A stretch of DNA of 64,000 nt. It comes from CBDEGK01 sp965237855 (GTDB taxonomy: Bacteria; Pseudomonadota; Gammaproteobacteria; Pseudomonadales; Halieaceae). The position numbers were made by a program, and so were the translations under genes. The notes below the pieces were generated by a model that searched no databases, was not told the DNA's origin, and was given only the letters and a program-made list of their open reading frames with translations. The stretch's first letter is position 1. Each line of letters begins with the position of its first letter. Of the stretch, positions 1-9,792 are shown one piece after another. The stretch lies in assembly GCA_965237855.1 (NCBI GenBank), contig CBDEGK010000002.1, positions 416,714-480,713 of the forward strand, written 5' to 3'.

Positions 1-543
1 AGCCTCACTTTTCCGTAGTAATACATACACGGCGCCAGTGCCCCCGTGCTGGGGCCGGGCGCTGTGAAAGGCCTGCACTATCTCCAGCTCACGCAGCCAG
101 TGATCGACGCCCCCCTTGATAATCGATTGTTGTTCAACACTGCTGCTGTTCTCGCCCTTGCCGTGCACGATCTGCACGCTGCGCATACCCAGTTCCTGCG
201 CCTGCTGTACGAACTCATAGATCTCCCGACGGGCCCGCTCAAAGCCCATACGGTGCAGGTTCAATCGCGCCTCGGCCTCATAGCGCCCCTGCTTGAGCTT
301 CCTGAACACGCCGTTCTGTACACCGGGTCGCTTGAAACTCAGCACGTACCAGGAATCGCGTGGCACAACTCCTTCATCGGCCAGGGGATTAACTTGTGGA
401 TCTTCGGCAGCGGCGGATTCACGGCGGGCGCGTAGCGCCTCAGTGTCGGCGGCATCTTTTTTCAGCGCCACACGTTCCGCTCGGCGTAGAGGCTCTACGT
501 CGGTCATGGCCTGCTGAAACAGGAAATCCTCGTCATCATTCAT
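1..543 (-). CDS. Smr-domain endonuclease-like protein (SmrA/YdaL type), 3' end outside window
   Basis: The minus strand reads open from an ATG at 543 to the window edge (181 codons, no stop). The N-terminal half is charged and low in complexity. The C-terminal half carries the Smr signature: an LNLHRM segment in place of the usual LDLHG at about residue 97, and VHGKGEN at about residue 131, followed by a GGTGAVYVLL strand. The stand-alone proteobacterial SmrA/YdaL family is about 185-190 residues long, so only a few residues should be missing. Smr domains are nicking or RNA-cleaving nucleases. The biological role of this subfamily is poorly defined. It is divergently transcribed from cysZ, leaving about 112 bp for both promoters. 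Confidence 0.85.
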   Translation of the reverse strand, partial: MNDDEDFLFQQAMTDVEPLRRAERVALKKDAADTEALRARRESAAAEDPQVNPLADEGVVPRDSWYVLSFKRPGVQNGVFRKLKQGRYEAEARLNLHRMGFERARREIYEFVQQAQELGMRSVQIVHGKGENSSSVEQQSIIKGGVDHWLRELEIVQAFHSARPQHGGTGAVYVLLRKSEA

Positions 544-655
544 AGTCCACAGTATTATAAAAGAATGCCTGCCCTCCCCGATAGCAATATGCAGCAATGC
601 CCGCTCTGCGAGGGGGCCAACAGCTGCCTGGACGCAACCAGGATGGAGGCGACTC

Positions 656-1390
656 ATGCGGGGTAATATTGTCGGTGGCGCGGACTACCTGGTGCGCGGG
701 GCCAAGATGCTTAAACACCCGAGCCTGGTACCTTTTGTGGCAATCCCACTGCTAATCAATATGCTGATTTTTGGCAGCCTGATTGTCTATACCCTGGCTT
801 CTATCAGCGGCACGATCGAGGACTGGATGGCGGTCATCCCCGATTGGTTGTCATTTCTGAACTGGCTGATTTGGCCCATTATCATTATCGGTATAGCCCT
901 GGTCAGCGGCTACCTGTTTACCGCAGTGGCCATTTTAATAGCCTCCCCATTTAATGCCCTGCTGGCCGAGAAAGCCGAGGAACTCATCACCGGTCAGCCC
1001 GTGGCAGGACTGGAGGGATTTGTGGGTGCATTAAAGGGCTTCCCGCGGGCGCTGATGCGGGAACTCAGTAAGTTTCTGTATTATCTGCCCTTGTTATTGC
1101 TGGTGTTTGTCCTCAGCTGGGTTGTCAATGTCCTGGCACCCTTACTGTGGTTTATCCTCGGCGCCTGGATGATGTCGGTGCAATACGTCGACTATCCCAT
1201 GGACAACCATGTGCTGAGTTTTGCGGAAGTGAAACAGGTACTGCGTGAGCGCCGCCTCAGCAGCCTCGGCTTCGGCGGCCTAGTGGCGCTGGTAAGCGGA
1301 ATACCCGTGGTGAACTTTTTTGTTATGCCCGCCGCCGTAGTTGGTGCAACCATTTACTGGTGTGAGGAGTTGCGGCTCAGTGAGAGGTAG
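656..1390 (+). CDS. cysZ: CysZ-like sulfate transporter (EI24 family membrane protein)
   Basis: A 244-residue integral membrane protein with four or more hydrophobic helices (about residues 25-50, 70-100, 140-170 and 205-230). The conserved motifs include ASPFNALLAEKAE after the second helix and the VQYVDYPMDNH segment typical of CysZ. CysZ imports sulfate for cysteine biosynthesis in the inner membrane. The ATG at 656 gives an N-terminus (GGADYLVRGAKML) that matches the family. Its 3' end overlaps the convergent rhlB by 14 bp. Confidence is high for the family and somewhat lower for the transported ion. Confidence 0.87.
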   Translation: MRGNIVGGADYLVRGAKMLKHPSLVPFVAIPLLINMLIFGSLIVYTLASISGTIEDWMAVIPDWLSFLNWLIWPIIIIGIALVSGYLFTAVAILIASPFNALLAEKAEELITGQPVAGLEGFVGALKGFPRALMRELSKFLYYLPLLLLVFVLSWVVNVLAPLLWFILGAWMMSVQYVDYPMDNHVLSFAEVKQVLRERRLSSLGFGGLVALVSGIPVVNFFVMPAAVVGATIYWCEELRLSER

Positions 1391-2621
1391 ACGCTAACAG
1401 CTCTTCAGGGGGCATGGTACAGGCTAATTTCTGCCCCAATAGTGCTTCGATATCCGGCAACAGGAAAGCCTCATCTTCGCTGGCAAAACTCACCGATATA
1501 CCGGTGGCACCCGCGCGACCGGTTCGACCGATTCGATGTACGTAGTCCTCGGGATCTTCCGGCAGGTTAAAGTTCACCACGTGGCTGACCCCTTCGACAT
1601 GAATACCGCGTCCCGCCACATCTGTGGCAACCAATACTTGGATAGTACGTTCTTTAAACTGCTCGAGCGTGCGGGTGCGCTTGCTCTGAGGCACCTCCCC
1701 GGACAATACGCCACAGCGAAAACCGCCTTTGCGCAGGCGCTCGTAAAGACGTCGCACCTGGTCGCGTCGATTGGCAAAAACAATCACACTGCCGGCCTCA
1801 TCGCTACGCAAGAGGTTGCAAAGCACTTTGAATCGCTCGTCACTGGAGACCATGTACACGCGCTGCTCGACACTATCAACAGCCACCTGCTCAGGCTCTA
1901 TCTCTACATGCACAGGCTCAAAGGTCCATTGCTGCGACAGGTTGATGATGTCCTGGGAGAAGGTCGCACTGAATAACAGCGTTTGACGATGTGACTTGGC
2001 TGGCGTCGCACGCACAATGCGTTTGACCTGGGGAATAAAACCCATATCCAGCATACGGTCGGCTTCATCCAACACCAGGATTTCAATCCGATCCAGGAAC
2101 AGGTCCCGACGACTCATAAAATCGAGCAAGCGACCGGGAGTCGCGACCACCAGGTCTACCGGGTCGCGTTGCAGGCGATTGAGCTGTTTCTGGTAGTCCA
2201 TGCCACCAATCAGGGTGGAGATTCGCAGGCCGGTATACTTGGCGTGGTCTTCTGCATCGGCGGCGATCTGCATGACCAGCTCGCGGGTTGGCGCGATCAC
2301 CAGCGCTCGAGGCTCTCCAAAAAAACGCTCACCCTCCAGCGGATGATTGAGCAGGTCATTGAAAATGGTGACCAAAAAGGCCGCCGTTTTGCCGGTGCCG
2401 GTTTGCGCTTTGCCAATGGCATCATGGCCCTGGCACGTCTGCGGCAGTATGGCCGCCTGTATCGGCGAGCAGTATTGAAAGCCTAAATCGGCTATGCCAT
2501 GCAGGATAGTATCGTGCAGGTCGAGGTCGTGGAAACGGGTTTCACCTTCCTGTTCTGGCACCTGGAATTGGTCAATGGTCCAGTCTTCAGCCGACTCATG
2601 GTTTTTGTTCTTTTTGCTCAC
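1377..2621 (-). CDS. rhlB: DEAD-box RNA helicase RhlB
   Basis: A 414-residue two-RecA-domain helicase. Visible motifs are Q-motif CSPIQAAILP, motif I AQTGTGKT, motif Ia APTRELVMQ, motif II LDEADRMLD, motif III SAT, and the C-terminal HRIGRTGRAG. The order FHDLDLHDTILHGIADLGFQYCSPIQ and the lack of a long C-terminal extension fit RhlB, the degradosome helicase that unwinds structured RNA for RNase E/PNPase, better than RhlE or SrmB. The ATG at 2621 is preceded by TGGGAATCTCCAAGTG on the coding strand, a weak ribosome site. It is convergent with cysZ. A C-terminal basic tail such as some RhlB proteins have is not present. Confidence 0.92.
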   Translation of the reverse strand: MSKKNKNHESAEDWTIDQFQVPEQEGETRFHDLDLHDTILHGIADLGFQYCSPIQAAILPQTCQGHDAIGKAQTGTGKTAAFLVTIFNDLLNHPLEGERFFGEPRALVIAPTRELVMQIAADAEDHAKYTGLRISTLIGGMDYQKQLNRLQRDPVDLVVATPGRLLDFMSRRDLFLDRIEILVLDEADRMLDMGFIPQVKRIVRATPAKSHRQTLLFSATFSQDIINLSQQWTFEPVHVEIEPEQVAVDSVEQRVYMVSSDERFKVLCNLLRSDEAGSVIVFANRRDQVRRLYERLRKGGFRCGVLSGEVPQSKRTRTLEQFKERTIQVLVATDVAGRGIHVEGVSHVVNFNLPEDPEDYVHRIGRTGRAGATGISVSFASEDEAFLLPDIEALLGQKLACTMPPEELLASTSH

Positions 2622-2685
2622 TTGGAGATTCCCACCTAAAAAAAGCGGGGCATTCTATCACTTTTATCGGCGTAATGTTGGCTGC

Positions 2686-3282
2686 TTAAACCTCGCTCTG
2701 GCCGCCACAAAACTGGTGCAGCCAGTAATCGACACTCACATAGCGACCGCCGCCGGTAAAGAACAGGGCAAACAACATCGCCAGGTAAGTTACCGCGAAC
2801 TCGATTCCGTTGTTGAGAATGACAAAACCGCCCTTCTCCGTCAGCCAGCCGTAGTTACTGTGCTCCTGCAAAACCTCCCTGGCGCGGGACAATCGGACAG
2901 ACACTTCCTCAACATTAGAGTCGGCAATCGCGGCCCAGCCGTAATCCCAGTGTACGGCGAATATGGCGACCAGCATGGTCACCATGAGCGGCACCGATAT
3001 CCAGCGCGTGGCCAGCCCCAGGGCCAGTAATATTGCCCCTATCGCCTCGGTGTAAGCTGCTAAATAGGCCAACAGGGCTGGAAACGGCAGGCCCAGTCCC
3101 CATTCGGAATTGCCAAACCAGGCAATGGTATTTTCAATGCCGGCTATCTTGGTCGTACCAGCCATCCAGAATATCGGCACCAGGTATAGCCGTAAGGCCA
3201 GCGGTGCCAAGCCATCCAGGTATTTCAGGCGCCCAAACAGCGCATTGTGAAGCGTGTAGTAATTTGCCACTACTGCGTTCAT
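2686..3282 (-). CDS. DoxX-family membrane protein
   Basis: A 198-residue protein starting at the ATG at 3282, which has a GGGAG ribosome site just upstream. A longer open frame to 3405 would overlap moeB and is rejected. Four hydrophobic helices are visible. The N-terminal LALRLYLVPIFWMAGTTKIAG is the typical DoxX first helix, followed by EAIGAILLALGLATRWISVPLMVTML and a C-terminal helix. An insert of about 50 residues, rich in charged residues (SNVEEVSVRLSRAREVL), lies between helices 3 and 4. DoxX proteins are poorly characterised quinone-linked or redox membrane proteins, so no specific substrate can be given. Confidence 0.8.
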   Translation of the reverse strand: MNAVVANYYTLHNALFGRLKYLDGLAPLALRLYLVPIFWMAGTTKIAGIENTIAWFGNSEWGLGLPFPALLAYLAAYTEAIGAILLALGLATRWISVPLMVTMLVAIFAVHWDYGWAAIADSNVEEVSVRLSRAREVLQEHSNYGWLTEKGGFVILNNGIEFAVTYLAMLFALFFTGGGRYVSVDYWLHQFCGGQSEV

Positions 3283-3334
3283 ATGTGTTCTCCCTACCGT
3301 CGTGGAAAATATGACTAGGCCTTTCGTAAAAAGT

Positions 3335-4078
3335 TCAGCCGCACACCGGACAGTTTTCACGCTTGCGCAAACGCAGGCGCTGCACCTGCATTGACCAGGC
3401 ATCAATAACCAGCATGTATCCTAGCAAAGGCTCGCCAAATTTAGCTAAAAGCTTGACCGCTTCCAACGCCTGCAGACTGCCAATGACACCGACAACCGGT
3501 GACAGTACACCACTTTCTGAACAGCTCAGGTTCTCGTCGCCGGCAGTGTCATCGTACAGGCATCGATAGCAGGGACCGCTGTGGGCGGGATGGAATACCG
3601 CGACCTGGCCCTCACTGCGAATAGCGGCACCAGAAACCAAAGGCACTCCAGCCTGGACGCAAGCCCGGTTGAGGGCAAATCGCGTGGCAAAGTTGTCGCT
3701 GGCATCCACCACCAGGTCCACCCTCAGTGCCAGCTCGACCATTTCGGACTCTTGCAATCGGCGCTCAATACACTCCAGTTTGCATTCGGAATTGCGAGCA
3801 GCTACCGACTGCGCGGCCGAACGTGCCTTGTTCATACCCAATCGCGCTTCGGTATGAGCCAGCTGGCGCTGCAAATTGCTCAGCTCCACCTCGTCACCAT
3901 CGGCCAATACCAGCTTGCCGATACCCGCAGCTGCCAGGTACAGGGCCACCGGAGAGCCGAGACCGCCCAGGCCGACCACCAGCACACGCGCTGATAGCAA
4001 GCGTTCCTGGCCGGCAACATCCAGCTCCCCCAGCATGATCTGACGTGAGTAACGCAATAACTGCTGGTCGCTAATCAT
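3335..4078 (-). CDS. moeB: Molybdopterin-synthase adenylyltransferase MoeB / ThiF-HesA family
   Basis: A 247-residue E1-like adenylating enzyme. The nucleotide-binding GLGGLGSPVALYLAAAGIG (about residue 36), the DxDxVELSNLQRQ segment, and two CxxC zinc pairs (CYRC in the middle, CPVC at the C-terminus) are all present. It activates the C-terminal glycine of a ubiquitin-like sulfur carrier (MoaD in molybdopterin synthesis). It directly follows prmC, with the stop and start overlapping by 4 bp (ATGA at 4075-4078). The hemA-prfA-prmC-moeB order is well conserved in gammaproteobacteria. ThiF is the alternative assignment; the neighbourhood favours MoeB. Confidence 0.88.
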   Translation of the reverse strand: MISDQQLLRYSRQIMLGELDVAGQERLLSARVLVVGLGGLGSPVALYLAAAGIGKLVLADGDEVELSNLQRQLAHTEARLGMNKARSAAQSVAARNSECKLECIERRLQESEMVELALRVDLVVDASDNFATRFALNRACVQAGVPLVSGAAIRSEGQVAVFHPAHSGPCYRCLYDDTAGDENLSCSESGVLSPVVGVIGSLQALEAVKLLAKFGEPLLGYMLVIDAWSMQVQRLRLRKRENCPVCG

Positions 4079-4917
4079 GCCAGGTAGCCACCGCTAACGC
4101 GTTCCAATCCGGCCAGGTCACGCCTCGACTCGACCCCGACAAAACCCGCAGCAGATAACAGGGCTCGCACTGCTGCCGCCTGATCAAAACCGTGCTCCAT
4201 CAGCAAATATCCTCCACTGGCAAGATAAGCGGGCGCCAATTCAGCCAGTAGGCGTATGTCATCCAGTCCATCCACACCCGAGGACAACGCAGCTCGAGGT
4301 TCGTAACTCACGCCATCACCGTGCAAGTGAGGGTCGCTTTCAGGAATATAGGGGGGGTTACTCACCATTAAATTCCACCGCTTCCCAGGTAACTGTTGGA
4401 ACCAATCAGAGCATAGGAAACTGACCCGCGCCAGCCCCAGCGCCGAGGCATTTACCCGTGCGACCTCCAAGGCCTCTTCGCTGCAGTCAGTTGCTGTCAG
4501 CTGCCAATGGGGTCTCTCCCGGGCCAATGCCAGTGCCACGGCACCACTGCCAGTACCCAGGTCAACAACGCATGCAGTTTCGGGGAGCGCAAGTGCCAAC
4601 GCCCACTGCACCAGGGTTTCGGTATCCGCCCTTGGGATCAAGGTGTGCTCGTTAACCGTGAGGGGAAGTGACCAGAATTCCTGTTTGCCCAGCAAATAGG
4701 CGAGCGGTTTCCCCTGCCGACGCTGTGACACCAAACGCTGAAAGTGCTCGGCATCGGCACTCTCTACCGCGGCCTCTGGCCAGCTGTAGAGCCAGGTTCG
4801 GGGTTTGCTCAAGCAATGGCAGAGCAGAAGTTCCAGGTCCAGCCTATCCAGGTCCGCTTTATCCAGGTCGAAAGGCGCCCCGGACGCAGCACTGATTAGA
4901 TCCCGGACCGTGGCCAT
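4075..4917 (-). CDS. prmC: Release-factor glutamine methyltransferase PrmC (HemK)
   Basis: A 280-residue SAM-dependent methyltransferase that methylates the GGQ glutamine of release factors RF1 and RF2. An N-terminal helical domain (residues 1-75) recognises the factor. The catalytic domain shows VDLGTGSGAVALALA (SAM site) and the diagnostic SNPPYIP active-site motif at about residue 185. It overlaps prfA by one base (TGATG-type junction at 4917), so it is co-translated with its own substrate RF1. Confidence 0.95.
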   Translation of the reverse strand: MATVRDLISAASGAPFDLDKADLDRLDLELLLCHCLSKPRTWLYSWPEAAVESADAEHFQRLVSQRRQGKPLAYLLGKQEFWSLPLTVNEHTLIPRADTETLVQWALALALPETACVVDLGTGSGAVALALARERPHWQLTATDCSEEALEVARVNASALGLARVSFLCSDWFQQLPGKRWNLMVSNPPYIPESDPHLHGDGVSYEPRAALSSGVDGLDDIRLLAELAPAYLASGGYLLMEHGFDQAAAVRALLSAAGFVGVESRRDLAGLERVSGGYLA

Positions 4918-6005
4918 CAGTCATTGTCAGACAGAGCTGCCAACTGGTCCGCCTGGTGCTCCTGTCGCAATGGCTCGACCACCACCCCCAGCTCGCCCTC
5001 CAGGATCTCTGCCAGCTTGTACAAGGTAAGGTTGATACGGTGATCGGTAACCCGGCCCTGGGGAAAGTTATATGTGCGGATGCGATCACTGCGATCGCCG
5101 GTACCCACCAGGTTGCGCCGTTCCGCCGCTTGCTCCGCAGCCTGCTTCTCCTGTACGCCAGACAATAGCCTGGCTTGCAACAGTGACATGGCACGGGCCT
5201 TGTTCTTGTGCTGTGAGCGCTCATCCTGGCATTCGACAACCATGCCGGTAGGTAAATGCGTAATCCGTACCGCTGAATCAGTCTTGTTAACGTGCTGACC
5301 ACCGGCGCCAGATGCCCGGTAAGTATCAATACGCAAATCAGCTTTGTTGATCTCAATCTCATCCACCTCTTCGGCCTCGGGCAAAATGGCCACCGTGCAC
5401 GCCGAGGTATGAATACGCCCCTGGGATTCGGTTTCAGGCACGCGCTGGACGCGATGGGCACCGGACTCAAACTTCAGGTGAGCATAGACATCCGCTCCGG
5501 CAACGCGACTGATAATCTCCTTGAAACCACCGTGCTCACCAGGCCGTTCGCTGATGATCTCCACCTGCCAGCGCTGCGATTCCGCGTAACGGCTATACAT
5601 GCGAAACAGGTCTCCCGAAAAAATCGCCGCCTCATCACCCCCGGTACCGGCGCGAATTTCAAGAAACACATTGTTGCTGTCGTTGTGGTCTCGCGGTAGC
5701 AGTAGCCTTTGCAGCTCCACCTCCAGCGTAGCCAACTCCTCCTGCCCACTGACCAGTTCCTCCTCTGCCAATTCACGCATATCGGCCTCGCCGTCACCGA
5801 GCATCGTCCTGGCTTCATCGAGATCGTCGTTGACCTCGCGATAGCGCGAGAAACATGTCACCACGGTTTCCAACTCGGAGTACTCCCGCGACAAGTCACG
5901 GAACTGGTTTTGATTACTAATAATTTCACTGTCACTTAGCAGCGCCGCCACTTCTTCGTAGCGATCACACAAGGTATCCAGTTTGACTAGCAGGGAATTT
6001 TTCAT
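4917..6005 (-). CDS. prfA: Peptide chain release factor 1
   Basis: A 362-residue class-I release factor recognising UAA and UAG. The stop-codon-reading PxT tripeptide is PET (in RVQRVPETESQGRIHTSA), and the catalytic GGQ is in SGAGGQHVNKTDSA at about residue 235. Length and motif spacing are those of RF1, without the RF2 frameshift site. It lies between hemA (11 bp upstream) and prmC (1-bp overlap), so the three are probably one transcript from the hemA promoter. Confidence 0.97.
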   Translation of the reverse strand: MKNSLLVKLDTLCDRYEEVAALLSDSEIISNQNQFRDLSREYSELETVVTCFSRYREVNDDLDEARTMLGDGEADMRELAEEELVSGQEELATLEVELQRLLLPRDHNDSNNVFLEIRAGTGGDEAAIFSGDLFRMYSRYAESQRWQVEIISERPGEHGGFKEIISRVAGADVYAHLKFESGAHRVQRVPETESQGRIHTSACTVAILPEAEEVDEIEINKADLRIDTYRASGAGGQHVNKTDSAVRITHLPTGMVVECQDERSQHKNKARAMSLLQARLLSGVQEKQAAEQAAERRNLVGTGDRSDRIRTYNFPQGRVTDHRINLTLYKLAEILEGELGVVVEPLRQEHQADQLAALSDND

Positions 6006-6016
6006 TGTCTTCCGAT

Positions 6017-7291
6017 TTACTCTTTATCCTGGTCCAGGCCCAACAGCAAGTGTGCCGCATCAAGCACATCCTGGCGCCCCTCCGCACTGGCTCGCTTCAT
6101 CTCTGCGCTGGGGCTGTGTACTAATTTATTGGTGAGACTGCGCGCCAGCCCCTCCACAACCTGTGCCGGTGATGTACCCTTGGCCAGCGAGCGCAGGGCG
6201 CGGTCTATCTCCGCATCTCTCATGGATTCGGCCTGTGCCCGCAGCGCCTTCACGGAGTCTACTGCCGCCAGGGAACGCAACTCCCGGCTAAAGTCTTCAA
6301 CTCCCTCGTCAATAATCTGGTCAGCTTTGCCCGCTTCATGCTGCCGTGAACGCAGGTTCTCATCGACAATCTCACGCAGGTCGTCGATGCTGTAGAGATA
6401 CACATCACTCAAGTCACCGACCTGGGGTTCGATATCCCGGGGTATGGCGAGGTCGATCATTAAAATAGGCCGATGCTTGCGCAGCTTGAGAGCCCTCTCG
6501 ACGGCGCCTTTGCCGAGTAGGGGTAGCTGGCTTGCAGTCGACGATATGACAATGTCGGCATGCTCCAACTGATCCGGAATTTCAGCCAACAGCACGGCTT
6601 CGGCACCAAACTGCTCGGCCAGTTCGCGCGCGCGCCCCAGGGTTCGATTGGCCACCACGATGCCACCCACCCCGCTGTCCACCAGGTGCCGTGCCACCAA
6701 CTCAATCGTCTCACCCGCACCGACCAGTAGTGCCCGGGTTTCCGCCAGCTCTGTGAAAATCCTGCCGGCCAGGTCAACCGCCGCATAGGCCACCGAAACC
6801 GGGTTTTCACCAATTGCTGTATCGGTGCGGATGCGCTTGGCAACAGAGAGCACACAGCGAAAAGCGCGTGCCAATGTGCCGCCTACCGTGTTCGCCTCCT
6901 CCGCCACAGCCAAGGCCGATTTCATCTGTCCCAGTATCTGCGGTTCGCCCAACACCATGGAGTCGAGTCCACTGGCAACCTTGATCATATGCCGCAGTGC
7001 AGCATCGTCAGCGTAGATGTAACAACTGGGGGCGATCTCCTGTTCCTCGAGACCGTGATACGCCGCCAGCCACCGCAATGCTGACTGCTGTGCCAGGGCG
7101 TGACCCTCGTCTTCGCCGACAAAGAACAATTCTGTACGATTGCAGGTAGAGAGTATGACAAGCTCGGGCAAGTGAGCTTCGGCACACGCCTGTTGCAGCG
7201 CATCGACCAAAAGCTCGGGCGCAAAAGCCACCCGCTCGCGCAAGTCGAGAACCGCCGTTGTGTGATTGATGCCCAGTGCAGTGAGGCCCAT
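6017..7291 (-). CDS. hemA: Glutamyl-tRNA reductase
   Basis: A 424-residue enzyme that reduces glutamyl-tRNA(Glu) to glutamate-1-semialdehyde, the first step of tetrapyrrole synthesis in the C5 pathway. The N-terminal MGLTALGINHTTAVLDLRERVAF and the catalytic STCNRTE (cysteine at about residue 50) are clear. VLGEPQILGQMKSA and the NADP-binding LLVGAGETIELVARHL also match. The C-terminal dimerisation helix ends at DQDKE. It is first in the hemA-prfA-prmC-moeB run. The roughly 150-bp gap to the divergent TPR gene must carry both promoters. Confidence 0.97.
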   Translation of the reverse strand: MGLTALGINHTTAVLDLRERVAFAPELLVDALQQACAEAHLPELVILSTCNRTELFFVGEDEGHALAQQSALRWLAAYHGLEEQEIAPSCYIYADDAALRHMIKVASGLDSMVLGEPQILGQMKSALAVAEEANTVGGTLARAFRCVLSVAKRIRTDTAIGENPVSVAYAAVDLAGRIFTELAETRALLVGAGETIELVARHLVDSGVGGIVVANRTLGRARELAEQFGAEAVLLAEIPDQLEHADIVISSTASQLPLLGKGAVERALKLRKHRPILMIDLAIPRDIEPQVGDLSDVYLYSIDDLREIVDENLRSRQHEAGKADQIIDEGVEDFSRELRSLAAVDSVKALRAQAESMRDAEIDRALRSLAKGTSPAQVVEGLARSLTNKLVHSPSAEMKRASAEGRQDVLDAAHLLLGLDQDKE

Positions 7292-7442
7292 ATGCCCGCC
7301 CGTCTGACGAAATTAAGGTACCGAATTCGGCCGCAAGTGGCCAGCCGTAAAAAAAGTGCGGAATTTTAACAAGTTGCGCCGCACAATGCAGGAAAAAATC
7401 GGCTTTTTAGGAGATTTTCCCCAGCTGTGTCATCATTGTTGA

Positions 7443-9184
7443 ATGCCCAATATCCTACTCATTCCCGCCCTGCTGTTGTGCCTGATCGGCTGTACCACAG
7501 CCCCTACCGCCCCACCGAAAGTGACAGAATTGGAACCGGAAACTGGCGAAGATGTAACCGTAACAGCGCCCGAAACAGAGGTCGCTGAGATAATCCAGCG
7601 ACCTTTTCCGGACGATAGTTTTTATCCTCTACTAGTGGCCGAATTCGCGTTGCGCCGCCGGGACTATGAAACTGCCCTTGATAATTACATGGCGCAGGCG
7701 CCGCAACTGCGCGATGGTGGCGTCAGTGCCCATACCGCCAGACTGGCACAATACCTGCAAAACGACGAGGTCGCCGTTGAAGCCTCACTCCTCTGGGTGG
7801 AACTGGAACCGGATAATCTGGAGGCACGACTTACCGTGGCCAACTTGTTGGCTAAACAAGGCAAGGGTCGCGAGGCACTGCCACATATGGCGGTGATTGT
7901 TCGAGCTGGCGGTGTCGCCAACTTTACGGCCGTCGCCAATGGTTTCAGTCGACTGGACAGCACTGCACAGGGTGAACTGCTGGCAGCGGTCGACCAGTTA
8001 CAGCGAGAATTCCCGTCCAATGCACAACTTTTAATTTGCAAGGCGCTGATGTTCGAAGCGTTGGATCAGCAAGAACGGGCTCTGGATGCACTGCAAGGCG
8101 TCTTCGAATCAAGTCCGGGACAACTGCAAGCCATCGTTCTGGATGCCAAGTTGCGCCAGGACCTGGGGCAGCTAGACGGCATATACAGCCGCATAGAGGC
8201 AGCATTACTTGAACAAGCAGACAATAGTCGCCTGCGCATGCAATATGCCCGGCTGCTGACCCGAACGGATATCGATGCCGCCCGCCAGCAGTTTCAAATT
8301 CTGTTGGATCAAGCACCCAATGATGCGGACCTGTTATTTTCACTGGCCTTGATTCAACGGGAGATGGGCGACCTGGCGGCGGCGCGCGATAAGCTGGAAA
8401 AACTCATAGGGCTTGACCAGCGCAAGGATGAGGCTCACTACTACCTGGGTCGAATTGCCGAGCAAGAGGAACGCTATGAAGACGCATTGATGCACTATAT
8501 GCAGGTCAAACCCGGTCGCGATTTCGTCAATGCCACCCGCCGTCTGGCCAACATCTTGTTGCTGGCCCAGCGTCGACAGGAACACAGTGAATATTTCGAT
8601 CAACTGCGACAAAATATGCCAGTGCTGACGGCTCAGTTGTACTCGGTGGAAGTGGAAAGCCTCAACAATCACGACCTCTTCACCGCCACCACGGAGGTGC
8701 TTGACCGCGCCCTGGCTGAGCTCCCCGATAACACCAGCTTACGGTACATGCGCTCTATGGCCCGGGAGCAACTGGGGGACCTGGTGGGCATGGAGGGAGA
8801 CCTCCGGTCGATCCTGGATCGAGAACCCGACAATGCCACGGTCTTGAATGCACTGGGCTACACCCTGGCCAACAAGACAGAACGTTATGAGGAAGCCCAA
8901 CAACTCATCGAGCGTGCCCTGGTGCTTGACCCGGAGGAGCCGCCATTCTCGACAGCTTTGGCTGGGTGAGATATCGCCTCGGCGATTACCGGCAGGCACT
9001 GGAGTATTTACGCCGCGCCTACGAAGTCTTTCCGGACCCGGAGGTAGCCGCTCACCTGGGTGAAGTACTGTGGGCTATGGGTGAAAATGATGCCGCCGTC
9101 AGCATCTGGAATGCGGCACTCAGCAGTGGAGTTAATGGCGAGGTTATAGTCGAGACCATGCAGCGCCTGGGCGCAGCGGAATAA
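7443..9184 (+). pseudogene. TPR-repeat outer-membrane lipoprotein, frameshifted near the 3' end
   Basis: The reading frame 7443-8969 encodes a lipoprotein (signal LLLCLIGC, lipobox Cys at residue 17) with about ten tetratricopeptide helices (for example EAHYYLGRIAEQEERYEDALMHY). It stops after DPEEPPFSTALAG. One base upstream of that point the alternative frame reads AILDSFGWVRYRLGDYRQALEYLRRAY and continues to 9184. This is the expected family continuation (DPEDPAILDS-GWV). A single missing base in GAGCCGCCATT (about 8938-8946) therefore splits the gene. TPR lipoproteins directly upstream of lolB are conserved in Pseudomonas-like genomes. The cause may be a sequencing error, a recent mutation or recoding; no slippery heptamer is visible. 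Confidence 0.8.
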
Positions 9185-9192
9185 GACGCCGG

Positions 9193-9792
9193 ATGCTGCG
9201 AACAATAAGGCTCTCCATCACTGCCGGCGCCTACTTGTTGCTTGTCGCCTGCGTCAGTCAGCCAGACCTTGAGGAAGACTTTGACGCGATCCACAACGAA
9301 GCACGCCTGCTGGATATTAGTCACTGGCAGCTACGTGGCAGAGCGGTTTTGCAGACCACGGATCGCACAGACACCGTCGGCATAGACTGGCGGCAGGAAG
9401 ACGCACGATTTCAACTTGCCCTCAGTGGGCCAGGGGGTTGGGGACGTTACACCGTCAGCGGCAGTCATGACTTCACAGCACTAAAGCTGGATGAAGGGTT
9501 TGATCAGTTTTCCGACCAGGAACATCAACAGATCTCCAGCCAAATCGAGGCACTGCCACTCTCGCATCTGGTGGACTGGGTGAAAGGTCTATGTCCCTCC
9601 TGCAGCGAGTCGAGCGTTGTACGCGATGAGCTCGGGCGACTGTCGGCCTTCGAGAGCGGCGTTTGGAAGGTGTACTACGACGACTACCAATGGGTTGATG
9701 ATCTGTCACTGCCACGCACAATGCGTTTTTCAGGACCCCGCAGCAGTGGCAAGCTTGTACTGAAACACTGGCAACTGGGTGAAGGCAGCTGA
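9193..9792 (+). CDS. lolB: Outer-membrane lipoprotein receptor LolB
   Basis: A 199-residue lipoprotein with signal sequence and lipobox LLVAC (Cys at residue 20). The body shows the LolB pattern: WQLRGRAVLQT, then VGIDWRQEDARFQLALSGPGGWGRYTVSG, a DHLVDWVKGL-like helix (SHLVDWVKGLCP), then the C-terminal W-V-YDDYQWVDDLSLPRTMRF. LolB accepts lipoproteins from periplasmic LolA and inserts them into the outer membrane. It overlaps ispE by one base (TGATG at 9790-9794), a common operon arrangement in this group. Confidence 0.92.
   Translation: MLRTIRLSITAGAYLLLVACVSQPDLEEDFDAIHNEARLLDISHWQLRGRAVLQTTDRTDTVGIDWRQEDARFQLALSGPGGWGRYTVSGSHDFTALKLDEGFDQFSDQEHQQISSQIEALPLSHLVDWVKGLCPSCSESSVVRDELGRLSAFESGVWKVYYDDYQWVDDLSLPRTMRFSGPRSSGKLVLKHWQLGEGS

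Noticed and set aside
2494..3030. Long plus-strand ORF opposite rhlB/doxX
   Set aside because: It is antisense to conserved minus-strand genes and has no family resemblance or ribosome site.
3283..3405. Upstream extension of the DoxX gene
   Set aside because: It would overlap moeB, whereas the ATG at 3282 has a GGGAG site and a typical DoxX N-terminus.
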